From Gillisella vitis (GTDB taxonomy: Bacteria; Pseudomonadota; Alphaproteobacteria; Rhizobiales; Rhizobiaceae), in the NCBI RefSeq assembly GCF_014204625.1, contig NZ_JACHLU010000025.1, positions 1 through 50,445 of the forward strand: a stretch of DNA of 50,445 nt. The letters run 5' to 3'. A program made the position numbers and the translations under genes. The notes beneath the pieces were generated by a model. The model did not search any database. It saw only the letters and a list, made by a program, of their open reading frames with translations, and was not told the DNA's origin. Positions 33,373 to 41,490 of this stretch are shown piece by piece. Numbering within the stretch: the first letter of the stretch is position 1; each line of letters starts with the position of its first letter.

Positions 33373-34305
33373 TTACGGATTGTGAGGCTGTCTCTGATTG
33401 TTTATTGCTTCCCGGATCGCAGATACCTGACTTTCAAAAAACTGACGGCCGATCTCTGTGCGTGACGATATGACGTCGAAGCCGTGGTAAGCGCCTTGAA
33501 CAATTTTAAGAGTGGTGGGGACCCCTGCTTTCTCAAGGCGGACGGCGTAGTCCAGCACTTCATCATGGAAGAGATCCAGTGTCCCAACTCCGATCCAGGC
33601 TGGCGGAAGCCCACTCAAGTCCTTGCTTCGAGCTGGTGCAGCAAGCTCGGAAACCTGTTCAGTTCCATAAGTTTTGCCGAGATAGGAGCGCCATCCGTTT
33701 TCATTGCTGGCTTGATCCCACAATCGATGAAACCTTCCATCGATCTTTGCGCGTGGCGTTCTGTCGTCGAGCATTGGGTATGAAAGGACTTGTAGTTGTG
33801 GTGAAGGCAATCCTCGGTCGCGGATCAACATAGTGAGAGCTGTTGCCAGTCCCGCTCCAGCGCTTTGTCCGGCAATCACGACCCGCCTCTTATCCCAGCC
33901 AAGCGCTGATGCTTCTCGATGGATGAATTCAAACGCAGAGAAACAATCGTAGAGGGGTACCGGAAAAGGATTTTCGGGTGCAAGCCTATAGTCAACAGAT
34001 ACGATGGTGGCACCTGTGTCTTGTGCGAGACGAATGCAGTAGCCATCGTCTTGTTTCGCACTGCCCATTATGAAACCGCCGCCATGGATCCACAGAATCA
34101 CGGGGCTTTCCTGAGTCCGCCCAACGTGCGAAATAATCCGCACGCCCACTCCTTCACTCAAGCGCTGCTCGGTGATGATGAGACCAGGAGGCATTTTTAC
34201 TGCTGGAATAGGGAGCATCCGCATCAAGCGCATCCGCAACGGTGTGCCAAGGCCGCGGGGAAGCCAACGGGCGACACGCTGAAGCTCGGGATGGAAAGAG
34301 GTCAT
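33373..34305 (-). CDS. Alpha/beta hydrolase of the hormone-sensitive lipase (HSL) type
   Basis: 310 residues. Oxyanion motif HGGG at 74-77 (LWIHGGGFIMG), nucleophile Ser148 in IAGQSAGAGLA, acid Asp244 in GTLDLFHDEVL and His274 in GAYHGFDV: a complete triad. No signal peptide. Such enzymes hydrolyse short carboxyl esters. It is the last gene of the TetR-side operon, 125 bp after the nitroreductase gene, and may release an alcohol or acid from the substrate or an intermediate. A weak hairpin at 33318-33333 lies between it and the convergent lacI-type gene. Confidence 0.9.
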   Translation of the reverse strand: MTSFHPELQRVARWLPRGLGTPLRMRLMRMLPIPAVKMPPGLIITEQRLSEGVGVRIISHVGRTQESPVILWIHGGGFIMGSAKQDDGYCIRLAQDTGATIVSVDYRLAPENPFPVPLYDCFSAFEFIHREASALGWDKRRVVIAGQSAGAGLATALTMLIRDRGLPSPQLQVLSYPMLDDRTPRAKIDGRFHRLWDQASNENGWRSYLGKTYGTEQVSELAAPARSKDLSGLPPAWIGVGTLDLFHDEVLDYAVRLEKAGVPTTLKIVQGAYHGFDVISSRTEIGRQFFESQVSAIREAINNQRQPHNP

Positions 34306-34429
34306 CGCGCGGTCTCACTTTTATCTGCATTGCTGCACAGCAAGTTGGGTTTGCAGCGCAATGGGTGCCAGTTGTGTAAAATCATGCTCTTCTTCATTCA
34401 CGCAGATCCAGTTTCATCATGCAGCCGGA

Positions 34430-35239
34430 TCAATGGGAGATCACCACATCCGCAAAGGGTCTCCGCCACTGCGGCTCTATTCGTGCGTCCTCTTTTCGGT
34501 ATCCAAGCGCGATCGCTACAGCCACGACTGTGCCACGTGGCAAACCAAGGGCGGCGGCAACTTTCGGTGCAGAAAATCCCTCCATCGGGCAGCTATCGAT
34601 CCCCCGCGCACTTGCGGCCAGTTGCAGTGTCTGAGCCGCGAAAATTGCGTTGCGCGCCGCCCAGCCGCGGCTACCAAGATGGCCCAAGGGCAAAAGTGAA
34701 AGACTGGGCCGAAATAATGCGACGAGACCGATCAACAAACTCCAGATAGGCCATGAGCCATACGACAACACCTTTCCGAGTTTCTGGAGTTGATTGCGAT
34801 TGTAAGCCTTCGATCGATCGGAGAGCTCTGTCGATGCGTCGATGTATGCCAATTGGTCCACGGCCGTTTTGCGCGCAATTTCGGTGCTTGCGACGACAAA
34901 GATTATGGCAGCAGCAGACGCTGCGGCTCGTTGCCTGTTGCACGCATCCACTATGCTCGAATTGGTCGATGCCTTCTTTATCCAGTGAAACTGATAGGGC
35001 TGAAGATTGACACTGGAGGGAGCAAGCATCGCTTCGGCCAACAACTCCTCGACAACATCATCAGCAACAGGACGGTCATCGAAATCTCGAACAGCGCGCC
35101 TGCACCGGTTGATCTCCATGAATGCGCTCCAAAGCGCCGAATTGTAATCATGAGAAGCCGTGGAACCTGCGTTCTCGCCCAAAACAGTGTCGACGCCGCT
35201 CTGATCATCTTCACGGCCAATATCAAGATCAATGGTCAT
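34430..35239 (-). CDS. Nitroreductase-family FMN protein
   Basis: 269 residues. FMN-binding marks are NRCRRAVRDFDDRPVADDVV (44-63), APSSVNLQPYQFHWI, and the C-terminal GIDSCPMEGFSAPKVAAALG with VAIALGYRKEDAR. Between them is a hydrophobic insertion (SWPIWSLLIGLVALFRPSLS) known from one branch of the family, which may form a lid or touch the membrane. Its ATG overlaps the stop of the DUF4267 gene (ATGA). It could reduce a quinone or nitro group with NAD(P)H; the substrate is unknown. Confidence 0.87.
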   Translation of the reverse strand: MTIDLDIGREDDQSGVDTVLGENAGSTASHDYNSALWSAFMEINRCRRAVRDFDDRPVADDVVEELLAEAMLAPSSVNLQPYQFHWIKKASTNSSIVDACNRQRAAASAAAIIFVVASTEIARKTAVDQLAYIDASTELSDRSKAYNRNQLQKLGKVLSYGSWPIWSLLIGLVALFRPSLSLLPLGHLGSRGWAARNAIFAAQTLQLAASARGIDSCPMEGFSAPKVAAALGLPRGTVVAVAIALGYRKEDARIEPQWRRPFADVVISH

Positions 35240-35655
35240 CGCACTGTCGACCGCTTGTTATTAGAGAAGGAAACCCAGAGCGAGATGGCCGCCATTACAA
35301 CAACGAAGATTGCGTGTTTGATACCTGCTGCAGGGCCAACGGCAGAACTGACGATGTAGAAATCGAAAGCCGCGATCAGAGCAATTCCGGCGAAAAGGAT
35401 AGCCAAGGTTGATCGCAAAGCCCTGACCGCTGCGTAAATTGTAATAAGGCTTATCGCTGTATTACGGGCCCCTACTGACTGGACGAACGAAAGCCCATCT
35501 GCACCCGCAAGCGGTACACCATAGATTGCGTCCCAACCTGTAGGGGATAGGATTTCACTTGCGCCGATGTAGAGCCACCCCAGCGCAACCAAGGCCGATA
35601 CAATACGCGCACCCATCGAAGGCGGCAGTGAATTCGAATTCGGTTCCAATTTCAT
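35236..35655 (-). CDS. Small membrane protein, DUF4267-like
   Basis: 139 residues from the ATG at 35655 (an ATG at 35670 is also in frame). Four hydrophobic helices: ARIVSALVALGWLYIGASEI, FVQSVGARNTAISLITIYAA, STLAILFAGIALIAAFDFYI and KHAIFVVVMAAISLWVSF. The GARN motif at the start of the second helix is characteristic of DUF4267. Function unknown. Translationally coupled to the nitroreductase gene downstream, which suggests they work together at the membrane. Confidence 0.75.
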   Translation of the reverse strand: MKLEPNSNSLPPSMGARIVSALVALGWLYIGASEILSPTGWDAIYGVPLAGADGLSFVQSVGARNTAISLITIYAAVRALRSTLAILFAGIALIAAFDFYIVSSAVGPAAGIKHAIFVVVMAAISLWVSFSNNKRSTVR

Positions 35656-35741
35656 GATGCGGCTTTCCAATCTGTTGGACTGTTCATTTTACGACAAGAG
35701 CACTCAAGTGAGAATTGCGTGGCGATACGTACGAAAAGCGG

Positions 35742-36488
35742 TCACGCGCCGACTATGGCGTCCCAAAGCAGTTTCGCCGAGACGGCGAGCAGCGCATATG
35801 TGATGATTCGGTAGAAGAGTGTTTCTGGAAGTACTTTGACAAGCCGGACGCCGGCAAAAACCGCGATAGAGGCAGGTATCATCAAAACCGCCGCAATTTC
35901 GAGATTTGAGACGTCCAACTGGCCCATGTAATAGTAGGGTACCAGCTTCACTGCATTGGCGATTGCGAAAGCAATGGTTGCAGTTCCAGCAAATACCGCC
36001 TTGGGCATTTTCAATGGCAGCGTATAGACTTGGAAAGGCGGGCTGCCGGAATGAACAACGAAGCTGGCAATCCCTGTCAGGGTCCCCCAAAAAAGTCCAG
36101 GTGCTACGCGGGCTGGCTTGCTGGGTGTGTCAATCTTGCGCCTGAAGAGGGCGTTTACGGCGAAAACGACACCTATCAATCCCACGAGGCCAGTCACTAC
36201 TCTCTCCGGCATGATGCTCGCTGTTGCCCAGGCGACGCAGATGCCAAAAAGCATGCCGGGCACCACAATTGCCAGAACACGTTTGTCGAATTCCCGGCGA
36301 TAGGCATAGAGGCCGAACTGGTCTGATACGACATAGACAGGGAGCAAAAGCCCGGCGGCGGCTACGGGGTGGATAACAAGTGACAGGACAGGCACGCCCA
36401 TCATGCCTATCATCGGCAATCCGCCTTTACCCATTCCAACAAACAGGCTTGCGATGACGGCTACAATCCAAAACGTTGGACCCTCCAT
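35742..36488 (-). CDS. TauE/SafE-family anion exporter
   Basis: 248 residues, about eight membrane helices, in two related halves each starting with the family's Gly-rich segment (FVGMGKGGLPMIGMMGVPVL near 16-35; LFWGTLTGIASFVVHSGSPP near 132-151). TauE/SafE members export sulfite, sulfoacetate and other organic or sulfur anions; many are uncharacterised. It starts one base after the amidohydrolase stop. If the substrate of the island carries a sulfonate, this would be the sulfite exit; otherwise it may move a carboxylate. Confidence 0.87.
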   Translation of the reverse strand: MEGPTFWIVAVIASLFVGMGKGGLPMIGMMGVPVLSLVIHPVAAAGLLLPVYVVSDQFGLYAYRREFDKRVLAIVVPGMLFGICVAWATASIMPERVVTGLVGLIGVVFAVNALFRRKIDTPSKPARVAPGLFWGTLTGIASFVVHSGSPPFQVYTLPLKMPKAVFAGTATIAFAIANAVKLVPYYYMGQLDVSNLEIAAVLMIPASIAVFAGVRLVKVLPETLFYRIITYALLAVSAKLLWDAIVGA

Positions 36489-37319
36489 TTAGCGGGCCTC
36501 CTTTGCTGGGATTGCTGGCCAGTCCAACCACTCAGTTATGGCACCCCCCATAACCAGGTCGCGATCAGCGTCTTTCAACCAGTCGAGTTTCTCGGTAAAC
36601 ATCGTCATGCTGTCACGCCAGGAGCAGCGAAGCCGAGTGATATCGCTTCCCCAGAACAGACGCCTCGGACCAAAGGCTTCGTACACGCTCTTTACGGACG
36701 CGAACGTATCGGCGAAAGGATAGGCCTGATTGGACATGCTCGGAACTGCGGTCGCTTTTATAGAGATGTTTGGATATCGGGCAAGCGCTACCAGCTCTGT
36801 CAAATGCTCTGCAGCTGACGGCAGCTTGTCGAACGGGCTGACGCCCATATGATCAATTAGAATCCGCAGATCGGGGTGCGCGTCTGCAATAATTGACAGG
36901 TGAGACACATGTTTTGGTGGAGCCATGAGCCCAAAAGGAATCGCGCGCCTTGCAGCGGCTTGAAACAACCAATCGAACTCACCGCGCACAACGCGCGGCC
37001 ATATTTCAGGCATAGCGAGCACGAACCGCAATCCAATCATGCCGGGTTTCTCCATCCAGTGCTCGACCATATCCTCATTTGCGTCAGTGTCGAGAGGAAA
37101 CCAGCCCATCGTCACGAAACGGTCGGGATGCAAGCGCGCCGCCTTGACGGCGTAGTCATTTGAATCAGGATCCCAGTTTGCCGGGCAATTGACCGCCCGA
37201 TCGATACCGGCAGCATCCATTTCCCGCAGAGCGTCATCAATCAGGAACGGAGCGCGCCAATGATGTGGGGGAGCCGCATCACCTGTCCAAAGGTGGATCT
37301 GCGCATCGGTGACGATCAT
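36489..37319 (-). CDS. Amidohydrolase-2 family metal-dependent hydrolase (lactonase-like)
   Basis: 276 residues from the ATG at 37319, which overlaps the stop of the upstream hydrolase (ATGA). TIM-barrel marks: VTDAQIHLW at the start (the first His of the HxH motif is Gln, a variant seen in this subgroup), REMDAAGIDRAVNCPANWDP, HPDRFVTMGWFP, LRILIDHMGVSPFD with a metal or catalytic His, and LFWGSDITRL with the conserved Asp. Relatives include lactonases such as 4-sulfomuconolactone hydrolase and decarboxylases of the ACMSD group. Lactone opening in an aromatic pathway is the best guess. Confidence 0.85.
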   Translation of the reverse strand: MIVTDAQIHLWTGDAAPPHHWRAPFLIDDALREMDAAGIDRAVNCPANWDPDSNDYAVKAARLHPDRFVTMGWFPLDTDANEDMVEHWMEKPGMIGLRFVLAMPEIWPRVVRGEFDWLFQAAARRAIPFGLMAPPKHVSHLSIIADAHPDLRILIDHMGVSPFDKLPSAAEHLTELVALARYPNISIKATAVPSMSNQAYPFADTFASVKSVYEAFGPRRLFWGSDITRLRCSWRDSMTMFTEKLDWLKDADRDLVMGGAITEWLDWPAIPAKEAR

Positions 37320-38488
37320 GAGCTTTGCCTTTCTCCAGAAGCAGGCAACGGGCAGAGCCGCGATATCATCCAATCTGAAATGAGGATATCCCGGTCTTGC
37401 TTATGTCTGTAAATGCAATGATCTCCATCCGAGAACACGACCATTCGCTTGTCCTGCGTTGGAGCGCGTTCGTAAAGCAAAGCTGCAATATCGTTGGAGA
37501 TCAGCGGATCTTCCGCTCCGTGAACCATCAAAAGCGGATAACCAGCATTGGCTCCCCCGACCAAGGGCGGAACCGTTTTCCACATTTCGATAGCCTCGTC
37601 GGAAGTTTCAACACCACAAAAGGAAATCATTTTTGAAAAAAACGTCGTGCCTTGCGGTGCCATCCAAGGTGCAAATGGACCACCATTGTTGCAACAGGCC
37701 CCGATCCGCTGATCCTCAGACGCGATTGCCATCATGATGCTGCCACCCATACTGTTGCCAATGAGTCCAATGGGCAAGTCTGGGGCCAATTCTTCCACGT
37801 GGTCAAGGACGCTGCGATAGGCCTCACGCCAGTCGGCACCCAGATAATGGTGATGGGTCAATCGGGTCTCGCCTTGTCCTGGACCGTCCAGCATGAGGAC
37901 ATTCACCCCGCGGGCTGCTAGCGACTGGCCAAGGCTATCGAAATCCATGGCCCAGCCCTCAATCCCACCAATGACGATAACTGATGCGGCCGCCTGCTTT
38001 TGAGCCGGAAAATACCAGCCGGCCAGCGCTTTGCCTGATGAGTCGATGAGAATGCGTCTGCAATCGCCTGACAATTCTGCGGCGCGGGCATAAATGTCTG
38101 CGGCGCGGGCATAAATCGCTCTGCGTTCGTCCGTGTCCGTCAGCATCATCGCCTGGCTCATACGGATCAGGGCGGAGGCGCGACGAAGATAGGCAATCTG
38201 AGTTGCAGTATTTGCACCGTGAACTCCCGAGAGGCAGGCCTCAGCAAGTACGGTCGAAGCGGATTGCCACGTTTCTCCGCACATTACGCGCGATCGCAAT
38301 TCCACCGCATCAGAGTAATCAATGCCGTAGCCCATCTTTCGCTCGAGTGAAAATTGCCGCAAGGCAGCCTGCGCATCGTCGGTAAGCTCGGCCAACGCTG
38401 CTTCGGATTCTGAACGCCGCCCGACAAACTTGCGCGTTTCGACCATCTGTGAGGGGCTGTTGATTTGACTACCCGGCTGTGTGGTCAT
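37316..38488 (-). CDS. Alpha/beta hydrolase, FrsA / pseudooxynicotine-hydrolase-like (C-C hydrolase candidate)
   Basis: About 390 residues. An N-terminal all-helical domain (about 25-145) ends in RRAIYARAADIYARAAELSG, encoded by a 21-bp tandem duplication. The hydrolase core has VIVIGGIEGWAMDFDSLGQS, VLMLDGPGQGETRLTHHHYL, the nucleophile Ser in GLIGNSMGGSIMMAIA, the acid in VHGAEDPLIS and His in SDGDHCIYRH. This architecture is shared with 2,6-dihydroxypseudooxynicotine hydrolase, which cuts an acyl chain off an aromatic ring, and with FrsA-type esterases. Beside an aromatic monooxygenase, removal of an acyl side chain from a phenol is plausible. Confidence 0.87.
   Translation of the reverse strand: MTTQPGSQINSPSQMVETRKFVGRRSESEAALAELTDDAQAALRQFSLERKMGYGIDYSDAVELRSRVMCGETWQSASTVLAEACLSGVHGANTATQIAYLRRASALIRMSQAMMLTDTDERRAIYARAADIYARAAELSGDCRRILIDSSGKALAGWYFPAQKQAAASVIVIGGIEGWAMDFDSLGQSLAARGVNVLMLDGPGQGETRLTHHHYLGADWREAYRSVLDHVEELAPDLPIGLIGNSMGGSIMMAIASEDQRIGACCNNGGPFAPWMAPQGTTFFSKMISFCGVETSDEAIEMWKTVPPLVGGANAGYPLLMVHGAEDPLISNDIAALLYERAPTQDKRMVVFSDGDHCIYRHKQDRDILISDWMISRLCPLPASGERQSS
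38076..38116 (-). repeat. 21-bp in-frame tandem duplication inside the hydrolase gene
   Basis: A 20-base stretch ending GGCGCGGGCATAAAT occurs at 38076-38095 and exactly again at 38097-38116. It encodes the doubled IYARAAD/IYARAAE heptad, two turns of helix. Confidence 0.75.
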
Positions 38489-38559
38489 GACCATTATCCT
38501 TAATTCGGTTTTCCAGCATGTGATGCCCCAACGAACTCAACTTCTTGAGCATCTTCATT

Positions 38560-40116
38560 TCATGCGGCGACACAATCTCGTGGTGCCACTGCGGAGATTG
38601 CGCAACTGAGGCCAGCCATGCGATTTTGAAGGGCGATATGTCCGATGTAACCATCCGGACGAATGAGAATCAGCGCGTTGCCATTCAAGCCGTAAATGCT
38701 TTGGAAAGATGCGTTGTCGTCGTTCAGATAGAGGTCAGCTTTCCCGCTCTTGCCTGCTCCGATGGCCACGCGCTTGAGCCGCGCGCCTGTGCTAGGCCAT
38801 TCGACCTGAATCAGTTCTTTTTCAGCTTCAGGACCGAAGGCCAACAGCGTGAATTGAGGTCCACGTAAAACTTCGAACAAACGGATGCTTGCTTCTTTCG
38901 CATCAACCAGTCTTGCATCCGGTGCGCGATCACCGACCTGGCATGTATTCGTGGCATCTGCCGCATCCTGGACAAGTGGCCCAAGGCGGTAAGTGATCGA
39001 GAGTTGTGATTCATCCTGTCCACGCTCAATACTTGCTGTACTAAGTTTCCCAATTGCCTCGTATTTCTGGGTCGACAAGCCCAGCACGCCTGCAGCAACT
39101 GGCTGTCGCTCCGCCTCGTAGGTCGCAAGCAGAGCGTGCGGAGCACCTGCTATGACTTGCGCAAGCTTCCAACCGAGGTTGTAGGCATCCTGAACCCCTG
39201 TGTTGAGCCCTTGAGCGCCTGCGGGCGTGTGCACATGAGCTGCATCACCAGCAAGAAATATGCGTCCTTTGAAATAGTCTTCAGCCAACCGGATATTCGG
39301 ACGAAAGACCGAGGTCCATTGAATGTCGTAGATCCGAATTTTGCGGTTTCCCGTCTGCTTCTGGATACGCCTGTTTAGCGCCGTTTCGTCCATATCAGGC
39401 TCTTCACCAGGCTTCAGACGTAGCATCCACTGAAATAGATCACTTGTCGGCAACGGGCACGCGCCAACAAACTGCCCCCCGAGTTTAGGCCAAAAGTGCC
39501 AATATTTTCGGGATAGACCGTCAGTTTTTGCATCTACGATAATCATCCGATCGGATTCAACGGTCTTACCCGGGAATTCAATTCCAAGCCCGCGCCTTAC
39601 AGTACTGGATCCACCATCAGCGCCGACCATAAACTTGCAGGTGACGGTTTCTGCGCCAAGCGGTCCATTGATGGAAGCGCGCACCTCATCGACATCCTGG
39701 TCAAACGAAATGAGGTTGGTGGAAAACTCGGGCTGGACGCCAAACGCGGCCATACGATCGTGCAGGATCCTGTCCGTGTTGTACTGGGCAATGAGAAGCG
39801 TATTGGGATAAGGCACATCTGCGGTCGACAAGCGCTCTTTATACATACGCTTTGGAAGCGTGAGCGGCCCGAGATGAATGCCGAGCGATGGGTAAGAGCT
39901 GCCGGCAGCAAGGACATCCTCGAGTGCTCCGAGGTCGTACAAAACTTCTTGTGTTCGAGGCTGAAGCCCCTTGGCACGCGACCCTGGGAAACTACGGTCG
40001 CTTCGATCAATAATGCGCACCCGTAATCCACGCCGTGCAAGATCAATTGCCAGAGCCGAGCCTGTTGGTCCTGCACCAACTATCAAGACATCGATTTTCA
40101 TTGAACTCATATTCAA
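38560..40116 (-). CDS. FAD-dependent aromatic monooxygenase (PHBH/MhpA-like)
   Basis: 518 residues. FAD fold DVLIVGAGPTGSALAIDLAR (9-28), the DG motif MVGADGGSSTVRRGLGIEFP near 163-182, and the GD motif GRIFLAGDAAHVHTPAGAQG followed by LNTGVQDAYNLGWKLAQVI. The C-terminal domain (about 400-518) is thioredoxin-like, ending RPDGYIGHIA, as in phenol hydroxylase, MhpA and resorcinol-type hydroxylases. It hydroxylates a phenolic ring using NAD(P)H and oxygen. First gene of the TetR-side operon; the palindrome at 40264-40278 lies upstream. A hydroxyquinol product would feed the dioxygenase of the other operon (inference). Confidence 0.92.
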   Translation of the reverse strand: MNMSSMKIDVLIVGAGPTGSALAIDLARRGLRVRIIDRSDRSFPGSRAKGLQPRTQEVLYDLGALEDVLAAGSSYPSLGIHLGPLTLPKRMYKERLSTADVPYPNTLLIAQYNTDRILHDRMAAFGVQPEFSTNLISFDQDVDEVRASINGPLGAETVTCKFMVGADGGSSTVRRGLGIEFPGKTVESDRMIIVDAKTDGLSRKYWHFWPKLGGQFVGACPLPTSDLFQWMLRLKPGEEPDMDETALNRRIQKQTGNRKIRIYDIQWTSVFRPNIRLAEDYFKGRIFLAGDAAHVHTPAGAQGLNTGVQDAYNLGWKLAQVIAGAPHALLATYEAERQPVAAGVLGLSTQKYEAIGKLSTASIERGQDESQLSITYRLGPLVQDAADATNTCQVGDRAPDARLVDAKEASIRLFEVLRGPQFTLLAFGPEAEKELIQVEWPSTGARLKRVAIGAGKSGKADLYLNDDNASFQSIYGLNGNALILIRPDGYIGHIALQNRMAGLSCAISAVAPRDCVAA

Positions 40117-40263
40117 CTAGCCTTCTGCGAGAGGATGCAACCAAACGCCACGAGTTATGCCCCCTCCTCGTGAGAAGGAAAGGTTGCTTCCTTGTGCTGT
40201 CTGGCGATAACACGACAGCGTATTGCAAAACTTCAAACGCCCATCGACCAACGATATAATAAC

Positions 40264-40278
40264 GGATACACCGTATCC
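40264..40278. promoter_or_regulatory. TetR-type operator
   Basis: GGATACACCGTATCC is a perfect inverted repeat (6-3-6) between the divergent monooxygenase and tetR-type genes, 25 bp before the latter. It fits an operator that represses both directions. Confidence 0.7.
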
Positions 40279-40302
40279 ATAATGTGAGTCAAGTAGGAAA
40301 CC

Positions 40303-41034
40303 ATGCCCCGAAACCCGGAAGACGAGCCGAAGAGTTCAACGCACGAGACACGGAAAAACGAACAAAGTGAGAAAAGGCACAAGCGATCTCCAGGCCGCCC
40401 GAAGATCCCGCTTGACCGTATCATCGACGCTGCTTTGGAGATTATCGATACGCAAGGAATTGATGCCCTGTCGATGCGGTCCATTGCACAGCATCTCGAT
40501 TCCGGTACCGCAACACTGTACCGACACTTCAGCGGACGCACTGAACTGATCGGATTGGTTGTTGATAGGATTATGGCAGAGGCAACGCCTGCCAGGCAAA
40601 ACGACGCCAACGATGATTGGCAAACAGTCTTAGCGTCCAGTGCGCGGTCGATGTATGCGATTCTGAATCGTCACAGAGGCATAGCGACGTTATTGATGGA
40701 ATCGATGCCAGATGGGCCCAATTCTATGGAGTTCCGAGAACGCCTTCTGGGTCTTTTGCTCAGCAATGGATTTAGCACAATAATCGCGTCTCGGGCATTC
40801 GCAACTATATCCAGGTTCGTGCTCGGGTTTGCCATTCAGTATGAAGAGCAGAGCAAACCTGACGCAAATCAACAGCGGGCCACATCAGAATTCCAAAAAG
40901 CTGTCGATTCAAAGAGGTATCCTGCGCTACAGGCAGCAGCCGCTTATCTCCCGGTCAGCTTGGATGACGAATTCGAATTTGGCCTCGGCCTAATCCTCTC
41001 GGGCCTATCAAATTTAAAGGAGAAAGGGGCTTAA
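40303..41034 (+). CDS. TetR-family repressor of the monooxygenase operon
   Basis: 243 residues. After a charged N-terminal tail (1-32, including SEKRHKRSPGRPKIPLDRII) comes the TetR helix-turn-helix AALEIIDTQGIDALSMRSIA and TATLYRHFSGRTELIGLVVD (about 42-85). The C-terminal ligand domain is of the TetR_C type with LNRHRGIATLLMESMPDGPN. AGG lies five bases before the ATG. Divergent from the FAD monooxygenase gene with one palindromic site between. The ligand is probably the aromatic substrate. Confidence 0.9.
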   Translation: MPRNPEDEPKSSTHETRKNEQSEKRHKRSPGRPKIPLDRIIDAALEIIDTQGIDALSMRSIAQHLDSGTATLYRHFSGRTELIGLVVDRIMAEATPARQNDANDDWQTVLASSARSMYAILNRHRGIATLLMESMPDGPNSMEFRERLLGLLLSNGFSTIIASRAFATISRFVLGFAIQYEEQSKPDANQQRATSEFQKAVDSKRYPALQAAAAYLPVSLDDEFEFGLGLILSGLSNLKEKGA

Positions 41035-41284
41035 ATTGGCTGTACTCAGCCCGCCCAAGGGGAGTCGGCCAAGCGCGGGCCATACAGCGATTGGATGGAA
41101 ACCGTAGCGACGCCAGTCTCAGGATGATCTATGGATGAACGCTTTCGTAAGCCAGTTAAGATATACTGCCGGACTGAGATGATCCGAATGCAGGAGACGC
41201 AATTATGGATTTTATGCCGAAGACCAAGATTGGTGTCGCGGCTACAAGTGTTGCAGGTACTGCCTTCTGTATAGCTGTCACGCT

Positions 41285-41388
41285 AAAGCCTGTCGCAGTG
41301 AATAGGATTCACTGCGACAGGCTTTGGCTCTTTCTTTTTCGCATGTACGTTATCGTTTTATTGAGGACAATAAAACGCGACATGCTGT
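41285..41388 (-). repeat. Repeat A, copy 2
   Basis: Inverted and almost identical copy of 13721-13824. It contains the perfect 41-bp palindrome 41285-41325 and the hairpin CGTTTTATTG/CAATAAAACG at 41354-41377. Repeat B follows within seven bases. Confidence 0.85.
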
Positions 41389-41394
41389 AGAACA

Positions 41395-41490
41395 TCGGAC
41401 CGAAAAGTGGCCCCGGTTTTCGGAAGCATCCGATGCAAAAACAAAAAGCTATAGTATCGTGCCGATTCCGATTTATGGCACGATGCTATA
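41395..41490 (+). repeat. Repeat B, copy 2
   Basis: Same orientation as 101-197, differing in a handful of bases; here the second stem (TATAGTATCGTGCC/GGCACGATGCTATA) is nearly perfect. Confidence 0.87.
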
